64,000 bases of DNA from Phytophthora quininea (GCA_011947345.1 JAAVTG010000379.1:109887-173886), one strand, 5' to 3'. Shown: positions 11,501-23,384, numbered from the stretch's first letter. Notes: generated by a model from the letters alone, not told the origin. Translations and numbers: made by a program.

Positions 11501-13611
11501 CGATTCAGTCGACTATTGAGCGCAGTCGATCCATTGCCTGCAAACGTATACGTTAGCTGAGACCCATCACCCTGCAGCTCAGCGATCTGGGTATGAACAC
11601 CTGGTAAACTCGCCGCAATGTCGTCGAACATTTTGGTCACAATGTCTTGAAGAGATCGAAGAGCGTCGCCCGAAGGATTGAGGCCAATCGATTGGAATTT
11701 CTGCGCGTTCTTGGCGATGGTTTTCTTCCTTCTGGCGTGACGAGCTTCTCGCTCTCGAACGCACATTAACGCTCGTTCTGTGACTTGGACAGCTCGTTCA
11801 AGAAACGACATTGTATGGGTGGGTGGTTCGTGCGCAGTCATGAAGTCGACTTCTAGAACATATTTTACCGACTTTGGTCGAGAGGAGTCGCAGATAACCA
11901 GCACGGCAGCGTTCGGTCTGTTGATTCGAATGGCTTTCCGTGCATGTTCGGCTTCTCTTGCGTCTTCTTGATCGAGTCGCTGACATAGATGTTGGAGCTG
12001 GAAATGCTTTGCGTTCATGTTTCGGATCGGTAGCAATTGTCGAAGTTGACTCCAAGCAGCCGACTGAAGAGATCCGTCTGCCCACGATATGTGGTACACC
12101 GCTTCTTCACACGGTAGTGCAGTTCCTGTCGGCTTCGTAGCCACGACGTTAATAACTCCTCCACGCATGAAGGGTGCACAAGCCTCGCCACTTCGACCTC
12201 CGTCTTCATTCTCTTTGAAAAGCACCACTCGCTTCATCTTCCGCTCTTCTCCATTGATAAAGGGAGAGATTCGATCGTCAGGAACTGCAGTAGTCGCGAC
12301 AACATCAACCTCCCAAGGTGTCGTAGAAGATGTAGGAGGCCCCGTAGTCACTGCTGTGGTTTTTATCTTTGTGATTTTCCAGACTGCTATCCGTTCCAAA
12401 GCCCCAAGCGACTTGGCTATGGATTGAATCAGCACATCATAGACATCGTAGGCTGTACAAGTGGAACTTTGCGTGATGTTGGCAATTTCCTGGACCCAAC
12501 AGAATGGACGATAGAAGCCAAGAAATTCGCCGGACATTTTCGAAATGTTGGCGAGGAATTCAGTCGCCACTGGATCCTGCGTGAAACACTGGGACTCCTG
12601 CTCGTACGAGTCTGGCAGGTGCATTCGACTTCCTCGTTGCAGCGCTCGTACGATCTCAATCAGACTATTCCTCGTGCTCACTTTGAGTCGCTGGAAACTC
12701 GATTTGTGCCTCAGATCCATCTCGGACAACACTAAGAAGCGAGCGCCATCCATCTTGGCCCTTTTGAATTCGACAGCAGCGTCTTTCAGTTGCATCCGAA
12801 GCAAGAACGCGTGAAGCGACTCCACGGACATTGACTGCGGCAACAATCGCTGTGCTTTCCGACACGAATCCACCGAGATTACTCCAACTCTGTCGGCACC
12901 TGATACCATCGGGAAGCATGAAAAGGGTCCCGTGACGGTCTCGCTGGCAACGAACCGATGGATCTGTCCTCGTTCCACTAGAGGAGCTATGTCATCAATA
13001 ACCACAGGACTTCCCGTGGTCAAGGCTTGCTCCGTGATGGTTCGGTTGTCTAGCGTTTGAGGTTCCAATCCCTGGACTTGTATTGGCAGAGTTTGGTGAA
13101 GCATCGCGCTCTTGGTCGAACACGCGACGAAGCGAACAACTGCAGTTAACGAAGCTGCTGGAGGGCTGGGCAAAGCTTCGTACATGCCCAAGTAGAGATC
13201 GCAGTCGCTCAGACAACCTTGACAGACGTTGACAATCCGTCGTTGGGTCTGCACCAGCGTCGGCATCTTCAACTTTCGGTCGTACAGCCACTCGAGGTCG
13301 CTCTTGGCTTCCAGCTGCTGCACTTTCACTTCCACCTCTCGGAAATACGCTTCCAGCCCGCCCAGTGCTCGAGCGAATGTCATTCTCGCAGTGATGGAGT
13401 GTTCGATAGCATTCGAATACAGCGACGGCGGTGGTGAATTCTGCGAAAGCAGCGTCGCCACTACATGCGCACTTCTTGTCGTCCGAGCTTGGCGAACTTG
13501 TTCCTTTTCAGCGAGAGCTGCCGCGTCATCCGCGCCGACGGAATTCTGGCTGTAGACTTTGAAATGACGACGAAGTGGAGCGGGGACAAGCCCGTGTTCA
13601 TCGTCTGACAT
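5560..13611 (-). CDS. Giant multi-GAF protein with IQ motifs and C-terminal EF-hands (two frameshifts)
   Basis: Three consecutive long minus-strand frames (13611-9769, 9763-about 7550, about 7540-5560) form one protein of about 2,680 residues. GAF-like domains recur: about residues 125-265 (ending RVGVISVDSC), about 645-780 (CVIGALSVDNF), about 1115-1235 (LGVLTINNME), and again in the second segment (FVGVLSVDSF). Several IQ calmodulin-binding motifs follow (AIQCAYRQHLARRQ; TLQRAYRRRRQRA), then two EF-hands, the last with a canonical loop (DSDGSGGISLDEF). GAF domains bind small ligands such as cyclic nucleotides, and IQ/EF-hands imply calcium control; the combination suggests a large signalling scaffold, possibly flagellar, which is inference. 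Frame changes near 9775 and 7540 are single-base; no in-frame nonsense codon is seen. No introns are visible. Confidence 0.8.
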
Positions 13612-13834
13612 TGCTTGCTGAGTCTAACAGTCACGCGACTAGTCACTCTGGGTGGCTCGCTCATCAAAGTGTTCACCAGATCCGCCGCCCTCAGGACTCA
13701 GCGAGACTCAACGTGACAGAGTGGGCGAGACCTTGGGTCCTCCAGTTCGGGGGCATCTCAGCGGAGATCAAATTCGAAGTGCTTGCAGAGCGCTAAACAC
13801 AAAAAGGCCTATGAAAACTACGTCAAAGGTATTA

Positions 13835-13857
13835 CAGGTTTCTGCCTGAATAAAGAA
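13835..13857 (+). repeat. Left terminal inverted repeat of the pogo element
   Basis: A 23-bp repeat starting CAGGTTTCTG, preceded by the TA target dinucleotide. It pairs exactly with 15534-15556. Confidence 0.92.
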
Positions 13858-13994
13858 CTCCCAAGCTTGATACAAATTACAAGATAAATAGAACATGGTA
13901 GGAAAAGCGATGAAGCTCGAGGTTACGATGGCACTGTATTTTGTTAATACAGGATGAACATCATGTATGACTTACTGATTAATCCCGAGTGCAG

Positions 13995-15350
13995 CTAACA
14001 GTGCTGAATCGTCTTGGCTGGCAGACTTTGCCAAGCCTCGACAGACCACTCAATTCCCTTTAGCATACCGACCTTGTATGGCGTGTCGTTGCCCGCGTCC
14101 ATCTCGTCCAGAGCATGCTGCATCTTTCTAGTCAGAACATGGCGCTTCACACAGTAGATTATTCCATGGTCCAAAGGCTGAAGCTTCGAGGTGGTATTGG
14201 GAGGCAGCTTTACCAGGCGAATGTTCGACAGCTTCATATCCTCGTCGTGATGAGATGAGGCGTTGTCCACAAGAAGCAAAATCTTTCTTCCCTGCTCCTT
14301 CATTGACGCATCCAGGTCGAGCAGCCACGACCGGAATACGTCCGTCGTCATCCACGCCTTCTTAGTCGACGTGTACTGCACCGCGTCCGGCTTATTCTTG
14401 AGCCAGCGAGGCGTCACTGATTTGTCAATAAAAAGCAAGGGATGTTTGTCACTCCCCGTAGCATTAGTACACACAGCCATCGTGATGCAAGCCTTGCCTT
14501 GTTTGAGTGACGGTGCGGCATACACGCACAACGAACCACGTGGAACGTTATGGTAGAACAGACCCGTCTCATTCATGTTATATACATCAGAGTAAGTATA
14601 GCTACCGATGTTCTTACGCAGCCGTTGAATCTCATCCGCACAGGCGCTTAAATCAAGGCTGCAGACTCACCATAGGCATGCCGAAACCGAATACCATAGC
14701 GCTCTTCAAAGCGGCGCAGCCACGAGCAGCCGATTCGACGGAGCATCGCCTCCGGGATGTGGTGGCGGCTCGCCAACCTCTTGGCCTGCATGACGATCAT
14801 GCCCCCTGAGAGCGAGACCTGCGACGTCTCGCACCACAGCACGAACTCGACCACGCTTTGGTCGAGTTGGAGCTGGAACTGCGGTCGCTGCTTCTTGCGG
14901 GCCAAGCAGTCGGGAATCAGGCGCCGCAGCTCTCCTTCAGCCTTCAGCACCCTTGAAATCACCTGCAGCAAGGGGGTGGACAGAAGAACAGGGATAACGC
15001 GGGTGGAAGCAAACAGAAGACGAACGGTGGCGGTAAGGAGCAGCAGCAGGGCAACAAGCCAAAGGAGGCGAGGGGAAGAAACAGAAGAAGTGTTTCGTCT
15101 GCGACAGTACAGAGCACTTGCGAGCCGACTGTCCCGAGCGAGTGGATAAAGGGGGCTTAGCCAGCCTGAGAGCCACGTGAGCACGAGCGGCGAGCGCGGT
15201 ATGCGTGAGGCGGGGTAACGACCGTCGGAGGTCGCAAATCTGCAGCTCCTGCTGCTTCGTGAGCCGCAGCCTCTTCTGGAAGGCGCGCTTTCTGGTCGGC
15301 GGTGCAGACATCCCTCCTGCGGTCGTCTTGGCCACTGAAAAACTTGACAA
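13995..15350 (-). pseudogene. pogo/Tigger transposase (CENP-B-like HTH + DDE_1), interrupted
   Basis: From the N-terminus: an HTH segment (MSAPPTRKRAFQKRLRLTKQ, from 15311; an upstream in-frame ATG is at 15350), a CENP-B/Tc5-type second HTH (SWLRRFEERYGIRFRHAYGE), then a DDE_1 catalytic domain ending in 13995. In the latter are a DNASSHHDED-like second Asp region and LPPNTTSKLQPLDHGIIYCV, very typical of jerky/Tigger transposases. The two HTH parts are separated by about 200 bp that contain, in the opposite orientation, a retroelement gag fragment. The second HTH and the DDE domain are in different frames, joined near 14580-14650. The TIRs are intact, so this copy could still move if transposase came from elsewhere. 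Confidence 0.8.
14960..15180 (+). other. Retroelement gag-like fragment with CCHC zinc knuckle inside the transposase
   Basis: Reading plus, a Gly/Lys/Gln-rich linker (about 14970-15070) leads in another frame to KKCFVCDSTEHLRADCPER, a CX2CX4HX4C zinc knuckle as found in Copia/LINE Gag. It separates the two HTH halves of the minus-strand transposase, so it is probably an insertion, or an intron that has captured gag sequence. I could not define a target duplication. Confidence 0.55.
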
Positions 15351-15533
15351 GTGAGCTCATTTCACGCCATGGAACCACGGCGCAGCAGTCCGCGAGACGT
15401 TATACCGATGTCCTCGATATCTGGCCTGTGATTGGCGGAATGCTAACTGGCCAGTGACTAAAGCAGTAGATTGCAGTGGAAATGGATACTTTCTCAGCTT
15501 TATGCTGTATCGAAAACAATAGGTATTGAGCTC

Positions 15534-15556
15534 TTCTTTATTCAGGCAGAAACCTG
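15534..15556 (-). repeat. Right terminal inverted repeat of the pogo element
   Basis: Exact inverted copy of 13835-13857, followed by TA. Confidence 0.92.
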
Positions 15557-15558
15557 TA

Positions 15559-15950
15559 CTAAATGGATTCGGCCAATGCCAATGACTTTTCTGTGGAGAT
15601 GGCAGCATTGATCTCACAAAGTTCACCCCGGAGCATTTTTAAGAATTTCTACTCTACAAAATGAACGAAAGAAAGCTCAAAGTTTCTGCTCTCAGTGGCT
15701 ACAGAAGTGCGTTTAAAGGCTTGTATCGGCAGAAAAGAATGGACCTTCCAATGGAGTACTCAGATGATATGAAAACTTAGAGGCTGGTAAGTGGTTACAG
15801 ACGATGGCCAAGAGGGGCGTTAACGGAAAACCGGAAAAGAGCCTTTGACTTACGCTACGTATGCTGAGTTAGCAGCTCGAGCGCCGCTATTGAGCGACAG
15901 TGGGTGCGCTCACCTCTTGCTACTGGTACAATGAAATTAATTTACTGTGC
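15559..15950. other. Stretch without a recognisable gene
   Basis: About 390 bp between the pogo right end and the first Crypton-like coding. I see no gene, repeat or RNA here. Confidence 0.4.
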
Positions 15951-17420
15951 CGCTCAGTATCTGTGGAGACGCTGCACACCACACATCTGCACTCAAGCGA
16001 GGACAGTATAGGCTGTGTGCTTCACAAAACTAAAACTAACCAGGAAGGATTAAGACCGAAGGACCCCAGAGACATCTATGCGAATCTCCATGCAGCCGGC
16101 TTGCTGCCGGATTCTCACCCTTGGCCTCTATTTGACGTCAACCTCAATGCTGTCGACCGGCAGACTTTTCCCCGGGCCTAACCAAAAATCCAGACTCTCT
16201 AAGGCAATTGGCAAGCTACTTAAAGAAACTACTGGCAAGAAATCTTATGGACCACTCTATTCGAAAGGGAATCGGTACTTTTGCGAGCAGTGGAGGTACT
16301 GGGGGCCTTCAATTGTCAGCGTTTGCTTGAGGTGTGGGTGGTCACTCGGCGGCGTCCAGGACCGCTACTTTAGGTATGAGGCGACAGGGTATCAATACTT
16401 GGGTCGTATCGTTGCTGGTTTGCCGCAGAACAAACCACAGTTTAGTGTGCCGCCCCTCATTTTGCTGATGCACACGACAATTTTGTTCGGGAATACACGA
16501 GGCATACGTTTTCTGTTTTGACAGGTGACGCTCACATCGGATCTGTGCTTCAGCTATCACAAGCTTCACTGGGGAAACATAAAGTATTTCTGCACGATAA
16601 TTTGCCGTCAACAGCCCCCGTGTTTTCCTCGTAATTGTTTAGAAACCCCGACGTAATGACAAAACTCGTGTCCATGCTGAACGTGAGCGAAGTAACCGGA
16701 ATGCGTCCGACTGGAATACCTCCGCATGCTGATCTCTTTCAACAGCATGTCGAAACCCGAAAAGCATTGGCCGAGCTCCCGAATGTACATCTTGACGGAG
16801 TCGCAAAACTTCTTGATAAAACATGTGTGACCCAGCAAAACATCACACACGAGAACCTCGGCACTACTATTCGCTCGCTCCTATCGGAAGCAGGATCACT
16901 TCAATCCCACACGAGTGCCCAACCAGTTGCAGCAGTGTCGAATCCTCACAACGCCGTGTGCCATTGGCAATCCGACGGCCATTTCCACCGAATGCCGAAA
17001 ATTTTGCTTTTCCACAGCTCGATGTGTTGGGCGTGTGGTGCCTCTGGTGGCTTGGGAACCCTTCATCAATATACCCTTTTCCGAGCTCTGCAGGCGACAG
17101 ACTTCACCAAAGCTAATCGGAAGATGTTTTCGGATGGACAGTATTAGTTCGCCACGTCGTTAGCAGTATTCAAACCAGCACCCACCAACTAGAATGCAAC
17201 CTAACCACGTAGGATGAGGTTGACCAGCTCTATCAACTTGGCATGGCAATTGTGCCACGAAAAGGTCGGAGCACATCTCGAAGCAGAAGCCGGAGCGAGC
17301 CGTCACGACGCTGCGCCGCATCCGCCAAGCCGCCCACGACGTTAACCTACAGGCGCGCGCAGTGCCATTTCGCAACAGGAAGCGTACAAGGAGTAAGAAG
17401 CAGGTGAGAACAAGATGGAT
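15951..17420 (+). pseudogene. Crypton tyrosine recombinase, decayed
   Basis: Recognisable in order: a segment with RLFPGPNQKSRLSKAIGKLL (about 16165-16230); a recombinase core HSIRKGIGTFASSGG (about 16245-16300, carrying the catalytic Arg) running into CLRCGWSLGGVQDRYFRYEA (second Arg and Tyr region, about 16325-16385) and YLGRIVAGLP; a domain with TGMRPTGIPPHADLFQQHVE and a weakly preserved ENFAFPQLDVLG (about 16640-17110); and an S/R-rich tail to about 17400. This matches oomycete Crypton elements, which move by tyrosine recombinase without TIRs. The frame shifts several times and there are stops (for example near 16520 and 17145), so the copy is dead unless these are sequence errors. Confidence 0.75.
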
Positions 17421-17749
17421 GTGTAAGTAGTTGCTCATAATGCATGCAAAAAACTCATAGGAAAGACGGCGGCCTTGACGTCCTTGGCACCACAGCGAAG
17501 CTTCATAAATTAAGCTTCGATTCCGTACAGAGTTGACCTACGGGACGACCAATATTATTTATACTACTGTAGTACCAACATGCGCCCTTTAATGTGGACA
17601 GATCATATACTATCAGGGAAAGCCACACTTACATAGCGGCAGGGAAATTCCGGCATCCAGCCTGGTAGTTCCTGCCAGTCATCCAAAGCAATAAGACTGC
17701 TCGCATATTTATTTTTGGGGTATCAGCTCGACTTTTGTTTTAATGTTTT
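17421..17749. other. Stretch without a recognisable gene
   Basis: About 330 bp of mixed sequence between the Crypton tail and the CRN fragment. Nothing supported. Confidence 0.4.
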
Positions 17750-18240
17750 CACTTTCCAGGTGAATGGCGTCCAAAATTGGTGAAACCCTTTTCCACGACG
17801 CGAGGACCCGCGCATATTCCCAGTGGAGAACAATGCGGACGAAATAGTGGGCACCACAGCTGTGGGCCTGCAGGAGGTGATCAAGTAGAAGAAGCCCCAA
17901 GGAATTTGATGCGACGCTGACAAGCTCAAACTGTTTGTTGCGAGAGGCAAGAAGGGGGAGTGGATGACGAACGAGAACGTCGTCAAAGGGTGGAATGTTG
18001 AAGTTAAAGGACGGAAAGCTGGAGGCAGTCGGATCGATTGGCAGAACTTTACCGGTGCCATGGTGCCTTTGAACTTTGACGTAGCTCAACATGATTGGGC
18101 TGTCAGAAGAAGACGTGCAGGACGATTTCACGGACGAGGATCTCCTAGCTGGAAAGTGTCATATCCAAGTGGTGGTGGTAGTCTTCGCTGACAAAGATAA
18201 TACCGGTCCTCGACGCATTGGTGCACCAGGACTGACTTTT
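17750..18240 (+). pseudogene. Crinkler (CRN) effector N-terminus, broken
   Basis: The fragment follows the CRN N-terminal plan: a ubiquitin-like first part, an LxLFLAK-type translocation motif in variant form (KLKLFVAR, about 17920-17945), a KGEW segment, then the C-terminal edge of the header domain with LSEEDVQDDFTDEDLLAG (about 18095-18150) and a run of valines. CRN proteins are oomycete effectors delivered into plant cells. The copy is interrupted: two in-frame stops precede the LFVAR motif (near 17887 and 17908) and the frame changes near 18085. No effector C-terminal domain was recognised downstream. It is a remnant. Confidence 0.7.
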
Positions 18241-18845
18241 TCCACGAGGGAGCAAACTACTATTTGTCTCACTGATCGCTGGCCCTGCTGATGTCATGTG
18301 CCGAGTACTTGGTTATATTACTCCACGCAGCGAAACCAAAAACGTTATCTTTACGTTGCGCAATTGCATCAAGCCTAGAGGGGGAGCAATAAATACTGCT
18401 GTTTGCTTCGCGTCGAAACCATTCATAGTTTCCACTCTCCGCTTGAATATTTTTCTCGAAAGATGAATGGATCAGACGCCATAACACCTTGACGAAGTAA
18501 CGCCATTGTGTCGCCGGCCAAGTCGTGACATGGATCACCCCGAGTCACCAAAGTCACGACTGTTACAGACTGTTTTTGTACACAAATGTGATAGATACAA
18601 AATGTATGTACTGCGGTTAGGGGTATGCTAAAGATATCAAGTACTACATGATAACATGGTACTTTGGCGGTACTCTCATAAACGCGTATAGCTGTTTCAG
18701 AGTCTGTCCACGAGGAAACTGAACGTGTCGCGAGGATAATAGATAAAAATGAGCTACGCGAATTGCACCTGAGTGTACAACGTTTGTCACATCGTTGGTA
18801 TGGTGACTTGAACATTATTTGACAACGATTTTATGTTGACAGCGT
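18241..18845. other. Stretch without a recognisable gene
   Basis: About 600 bp after the CRN remnant. No open frame resembles an effector C-terminal domain or a transposon protein. Confidence 0.4.
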
Positions 18846-19720
18846 CATCCGAGGTCTTCGATAAGAAACGGTTAGCGCCAATGGCGATCGGAAGCTGGAA
18901 TTTCCTCCCTACCAACGCAGCCGCAGTTTTACATGAAGAATAGCTCGTGGACAAAGTGTACAGCGGATACTGCGGCCCTCGCAAGATTTCCAGCCATCGT
19001 CGAATGATCCGCTGCGACTCTTCTACTATTTTATGCCCAAAGCGTTCTGGCGTCAAGTCGCCAGGGAAACAAATTTGTACTGGGAGCAGACGTTTAAGAC
19101 ACGTCTACAGAAAGCTGAAGTGCGTGAGACAAAGGTGACCCATCGAAAGCAACGTGATCGCGACCAACTGCGGCGGCGGTTGAAGAAGTGCGAGAAAATT
19201 TTCAGACATGAAATTGTACAATGGGTCGGTTTGATGTTGTCTCTTGCGCTTAGCCCGTGTAAATGTCTAGAAATACACTGGTCTACTCAAGAAAATGGCG
19301 TTCTTCCCGTTGGAACCTTTGGGAAGGTGATGTCTCGCGATCGTTTTCCTGGAATATCACGCTTTCTCCACTTCACAAACAATGAACATCCTCCTGCAAA
19401 CACAGATAGAGCTTGGAAGATCCGCATCGGCGGCTGCACGTCGTTTGACGGGAGTGATGACGGCCAAGACAAATAAGCTCTGTTGAGGGAAGCCCGAGAT
19501 GCGCTCGCTGATTGCGACCAACATTGTCTTCCCTGAAAAATCTTTTTAAAGAACAAGGACCTGTGGCGGCTTACTCAATTTTGCTAAGTTGTCGCGAACG
19601 ACGCGGAGATCTTGACCACCAAGCCGTGGGATGGACACGTTCAGTCTATCATTACTTCTTGTCTCTGTCGCGTCTAAAGCCAGCCGAGCAGGGTCACGTG
19701 TGAGAGATTTGCTTCCGGTA
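18846..19720 (+). pseudogene. PiggyBac-type transposase fragment
   Basis: The segment 19033-19476 contains FWRQVARETNLYWEQ, then HEIVQWVGLMLSLALSPCK and MSRDRFPGISRFLHFTNNEH ending in DRAWKIR. These are landmarks of the N-terminal half of DDE_Tnp_1_7 (PiggyBac/PGBD) transposases. Upstream, 18846-19030, a region with an SSTILCPK-like run is probably its beginning in another frame. The frame stops at 19476 and the DDE catalytic core is not identifiable, so this is a 5' remnant. Confidence 0.65.
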
Positions 19721-20439
19721 GTGGCCAGTGTCGGGAGCATCGATGGGCGGGGCCTCGAGGTCAATTCATTGATTTGGACGCTGGCGTGAACAAATGCGGC
19801 GGCTGCGAGCTCGTTGTACTATCTCATGGGATCAACGGGTGGGTATTTGGGTTGCCTATAGAGGAACAAATAGCTTTGTCGCTAGAAGTACTGGTTGCGG
19901 TTCCTGCAGTGTCGGCGGGCGTGACGACAACTACTATCTCGTCCATGGTTTCCGTCTCTTCGTGTCGAGCATTGCTGTGAAAGCCAAGTCCATGGGACGT
20001 CCGCGGCAAATGACCCCAGTGCCTTGGGGTGTGTTGGGTGGGTAGGTGGGCTTCAAGCGAACTCAGTTGAATTTTCAGCGCTGGGCGCGACGTCATCATT
20101 ATATCTGTTTTGAAGTTAAGAATCCCCAGAGCCAGAAGATAAGTGAGGCATCGTTCGGCTCGACGGACATGTACAACAACTCAGAATGAGCAAGGGCCAA
20201 CAGAGAGCTCTCGGATTTGGAGAAAAGAGCTCAAAATCGTCGAGGGCAATGAAGCTAGTGGGCGTATAAGATGATGTAGATGCTAATATTTTCCAAAGAA
20301 TACTCCGAGCGCGGATCATCACAGGAAGGGTGGCGACGTTTCGAGCTACGCGAAGAGCGCGAGCTGATCGAGAAATGAGAACGTGAAGGCTGAGAGAGTG
20401 CGCACGGAAGAACGCGCGGCAGCCGAACTTCGTCGTCAG
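19721..20439. other. Mixed sequence, no supported gene
   Basis: Short open frames occur on both strands (for example 19794-20045 plus), but none resembles a known family. The minus frame over 20116-20440 is the tail of the frame that starts in the Harbinger-like fragment and looks non-coding after about 20490. Confidence 0.35.
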
Positions 20440-20830
20440 CAGGAACCGGAGGAAAAGGTATCTTCTGTCCTCAGGCTCGTGAACAAACACCGTCTTAATT
20501 TGGCTAATACCAACGACGCGGACGCGAAAGTTTGCCGAACGAAAGAGATTGTACAGACGCCGTCCCCGTTTCGCCGTGTCTGCTTCCAACGGCAGCATCA
20601 ACTTTCGATACACCTTCTCGATTAATCCAACGCCCCATTCGACCGCCTGACGCACCTGCGTGGTGGATCTTGAATTGTTTGGGCGGCAGGACGCAAAGAC
20701 GGCAACAACGTTTCAAGCTTACCTTACTTGAGGGCCTTAATATGCGCCCCGTCACTGATCCAGAGCACGGGAATACGCCATCTGCGAGCACATCGAAGGG
20801 TGTGAATGGTGTAAGTCGGTCAGATTATAG
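20440..20830 (-). pseudogene. Harbinger-like DDE transposase, C-terminal fragment
   Basis: On the minus strand, LADGVFPCSGSVTGRILRP (about 20790-20735) is followed, in another frame, by RQAVEWGVGLIEKVYRKLML and FRSANFRVRVVGISQIKTVF (about 20655-20490). That order (a D-x-AFP-like block, an EWG-G-ekvy-rL block, then an N-F-VR-GI-QI-t-F block) is that of oomycete DDE superfamily endonucleases. Only the C-terminal third is present, and it is frameshifted. Confidence 0.6.
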
Positions 20831-22140
20831 CGAAAATCGATGCCGTTATCAGCATTGTTCTAGCTACCCGGGCAATTATGTTTTGCCCAGACAATCAGCC
20901 CATCTGCACTGAAGCACAACGCGCCCGTGACGTAGACGGCATGCAACCATTACAGTATGCATTTGGCACCTCAGCCACTGAAGGCTTAGTCGCCTGCTTT
21001 GAAAAAGCTAGTGATTGATTTTCACAGTTGCAACTGCTAACAAACCTTATAGTTTTTGTCGTCGAACCCCCCTCCCCACGAAAACTGAAGTAGCGTTTTT
21101 TTACTGCTACAAGAGAACATGAGCGCGTTGCCGTTGCACGCTTGGCCACGAGATGCGCGCTGGAGCAAAATTCAGACAAAGCCTTCTCTAAGGCGATCTC
21201 AGCGGCCCTGAGATCCCGGCAAACAAGCGCCAAACGTAAAGCATAGCAAATTATTTTGCATAGAGCCAACGTAGTAAACCATCAGGAGACCAAGCACCTG
21301 ATGCATGTGCTTGAGTTGTAGAGAACGCTCTACTGTGACAGTACGCTGGGGTATTGGATAGTAGAGTCGCAATCGATCCAAAAGCTGGCAAAAAGCTTCA
21401 CTACCAAAAAAATAGATACGCAGTTAATAAACTGATTCTCCTTTTTAGTATATAAGGGTACTTACTGCGTTAAACTCGTCATATTTAAGAAATTCCTTGC
21501 ACTACCGTTCGCCCACGAAAGCATCCAGTCCGACTGCTCCGGACACAGCAAGCAATCTGAAGTGATGTAGTACCGGGTGCGTAAAGACGCTGACGCTCGG
21601 CTTTGAGTCACTCTTTATTTATGCGCTTGCTTTAGGCGCGCAACGAAGGCGCCTGCCGATCACACCACCTGCACACAGCATCCATCGCCATGAAAACGTC
21701 TCCTTCCGTGTGTGAAGCGAGACAGTACTTCCTCGTTGAAAGTTCGACAGGCGCAAGCGTCCACGTTAGCAAAACTTTGAGCGCGGATCGAGCAAAACTA
21801 TCCGAACGAAGCTGTCTCTGATTTGTCACACAATATTAAAGTAAAGGGTAACAGCGGTTTTTTCAGGACGGAATAAACGTTTGGTGCACGTTTTAGGCGG
21901 ATGTTTCGGTCACTTCATCACAACCAAACCTCAACCGAGCAACGGACGAGATCTACTCGTGAGGTTTTTCCAGGAGCACGAAAAACCCACGAGCAGTGCT
22001 CGTCAGGTTTGAAGCTGAGGTTACACATTTGGGGGAGATGAACACCCATTTTGCTCGTTCTGCTCGTTACTGCGCCACTAGATTGGTTCAAACGTGCCTT
22101 TTTCATTGAATTATAAATTTCAACGATCTTGAGGGGCAAA
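20831..22140. other. Long stretch without a recognisable gene
   Basis: About 1.3 kb with only short, composition-driven open frames on either strand. No transposon protein, RNA gene or clear repeat was seen. Confidence 0.4.
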
Positions 22141-23384
22141 GATAAATTTGCCCCCTTCCAGCAGCAGCCGCTTCCGCGATGAACGGTCCGCGTCGTCGTC
22201 GTCGCCGTCGCCGTCTTCCTACCGCTGCTGTCATCGTTCACAAAGTTGTCGCTGCCGGGAAGGCTGGCGTCGAAAGGATGGTGTTGACCCAAGCTCAAGC
22301 CGCCGCCCAAGAGGCTGCTCAAGTGCAGAGCACCGAAATGATTGCGATCGTTGAGCATCCAGTTAACGACACCATCGTTGATCTTGCTCCGACACACACG
22401 GACGACCATCAGGCCAACCTGGCCCACGACTTCATCGTGCAGACCAACACCAACACTCTGGCTGTAGAACAAGCAATGCTGTAGCACCAGCAGCACAGGA
22501 AAGCCAGCCTCAGAACGCGGATTTAAGGGCTGTCCCAACGGATGCAACTCTTGGAGGATGAGAGAGCTTCACGGGTGGAGAAATTCGTCAACGAGCAGTT
22601 TGGTCAAGCGTTGCAATAAGTTCAAAAGGAATCGCAGCAATCGCAAACTGTCATTGCGTTGCAGGCAGATGCTGTGAGAATGTCGATGCTATGCTTCCAA
22701 ACACGCATGAAGTAATGGCGTCTCGCATCCAGCAAGTGATGGAAGAAAAGTCCACAGGTAAGCAAAACGAGGTGTCGCTTGGCCAGCGGTTGCGAAGCAA
22801 CTGATAGAAGTTGACACATATATGAAGACCATTTTAAGTGCTCCATTTTCTCAAGCGTGCGTTGAAATGCAGCACATCGAGAGCTAACTTGAGGCTCGTG
22901 TGCAACGTGCGCTTCCAAATGCACAGGTCGAACTCCATCTGCAAGTCCAGCGCCAAGCCGATGCTGCGTTGGGTTTGCTAGAACAACTGCGCAAGGAACA
23001 AAGCAGCTCGCAAGCGATTGAGGAAGTAATGATGTGGCATAGGAAGTAATGCACAGAGAAGGAAATGTGGCCGTGAAGACTGAGCAAGGGGATGCCCAAC
23101 GAAAAGCTTTACGGAAAGCTGACAACAATATCATTGGTGAAATAAACGCCACCATCGAGCGAAGTATTCGATCCGCTGCAGTCACGATTGGCAACGCTAT
23201 TCAAGGTGGAATACGAGGCCTCGAATCCAGACCTCAACCTCCTGAAAACAGGATGCAGGCTTTCGATACAGTCGGCACTGGCGAGCTGAGTGATGAAGAC
23301 CAACAAGTCGAGATGCGCATGCAGGAGGCATGCAGACTAAAGTGTGGTGGTGGAACACACAAGGCTTCGTCCACTTCCTGCTAG
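22141..23384 (+). pseudogene. Degenerate coiled-coil protein locus, copy 1 of 2
   Basis: An Arg-rich start at 22179 leads to MVLTQAQAAAQEAAQVQST (22278 on) and, through stops and shifts, to long E/Q/A-rich coiled coil (EKFVNEQFGQALQ; a stretch near 22900-23030 rich in VQ and LLEQLRKEQ). The last open part, 23049-23384, encodes KADNNIIGEINATIERSIRS and ends TSC. A paralogue starting MVLTRAQAVA lies at 28372. The start of both resembles some retrotransposon Gag proteins (M-TR-Q), but no zinc knuckle or polymerase follows, so the family is unassigned. Several in-frame stops (for example at 22618 and 23046) mark it as broken. Confidence 0.5.

Larger units (their letters stand above)
13835..15556 (-). 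mobile_element. pogo/Tigger-type DNA transposon with TIRs and TA target duplication
   Basis: The element is 1,722 bp, bounded by perfect 23-bp terminal inverted repeats beginning CAGGTTTCTGCCTGAATAAA and flanked on both sides by TA (13833-13834 and 15557-15558). TA duplication and CAG-starting ends are typical of pogo elements of the Tc1/mariner superfamily. It carries one transposase gene on the minus strand. It lies in the upstream region of the GAF gene, about 220 bp from its ATG. Confidence 0.9.
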
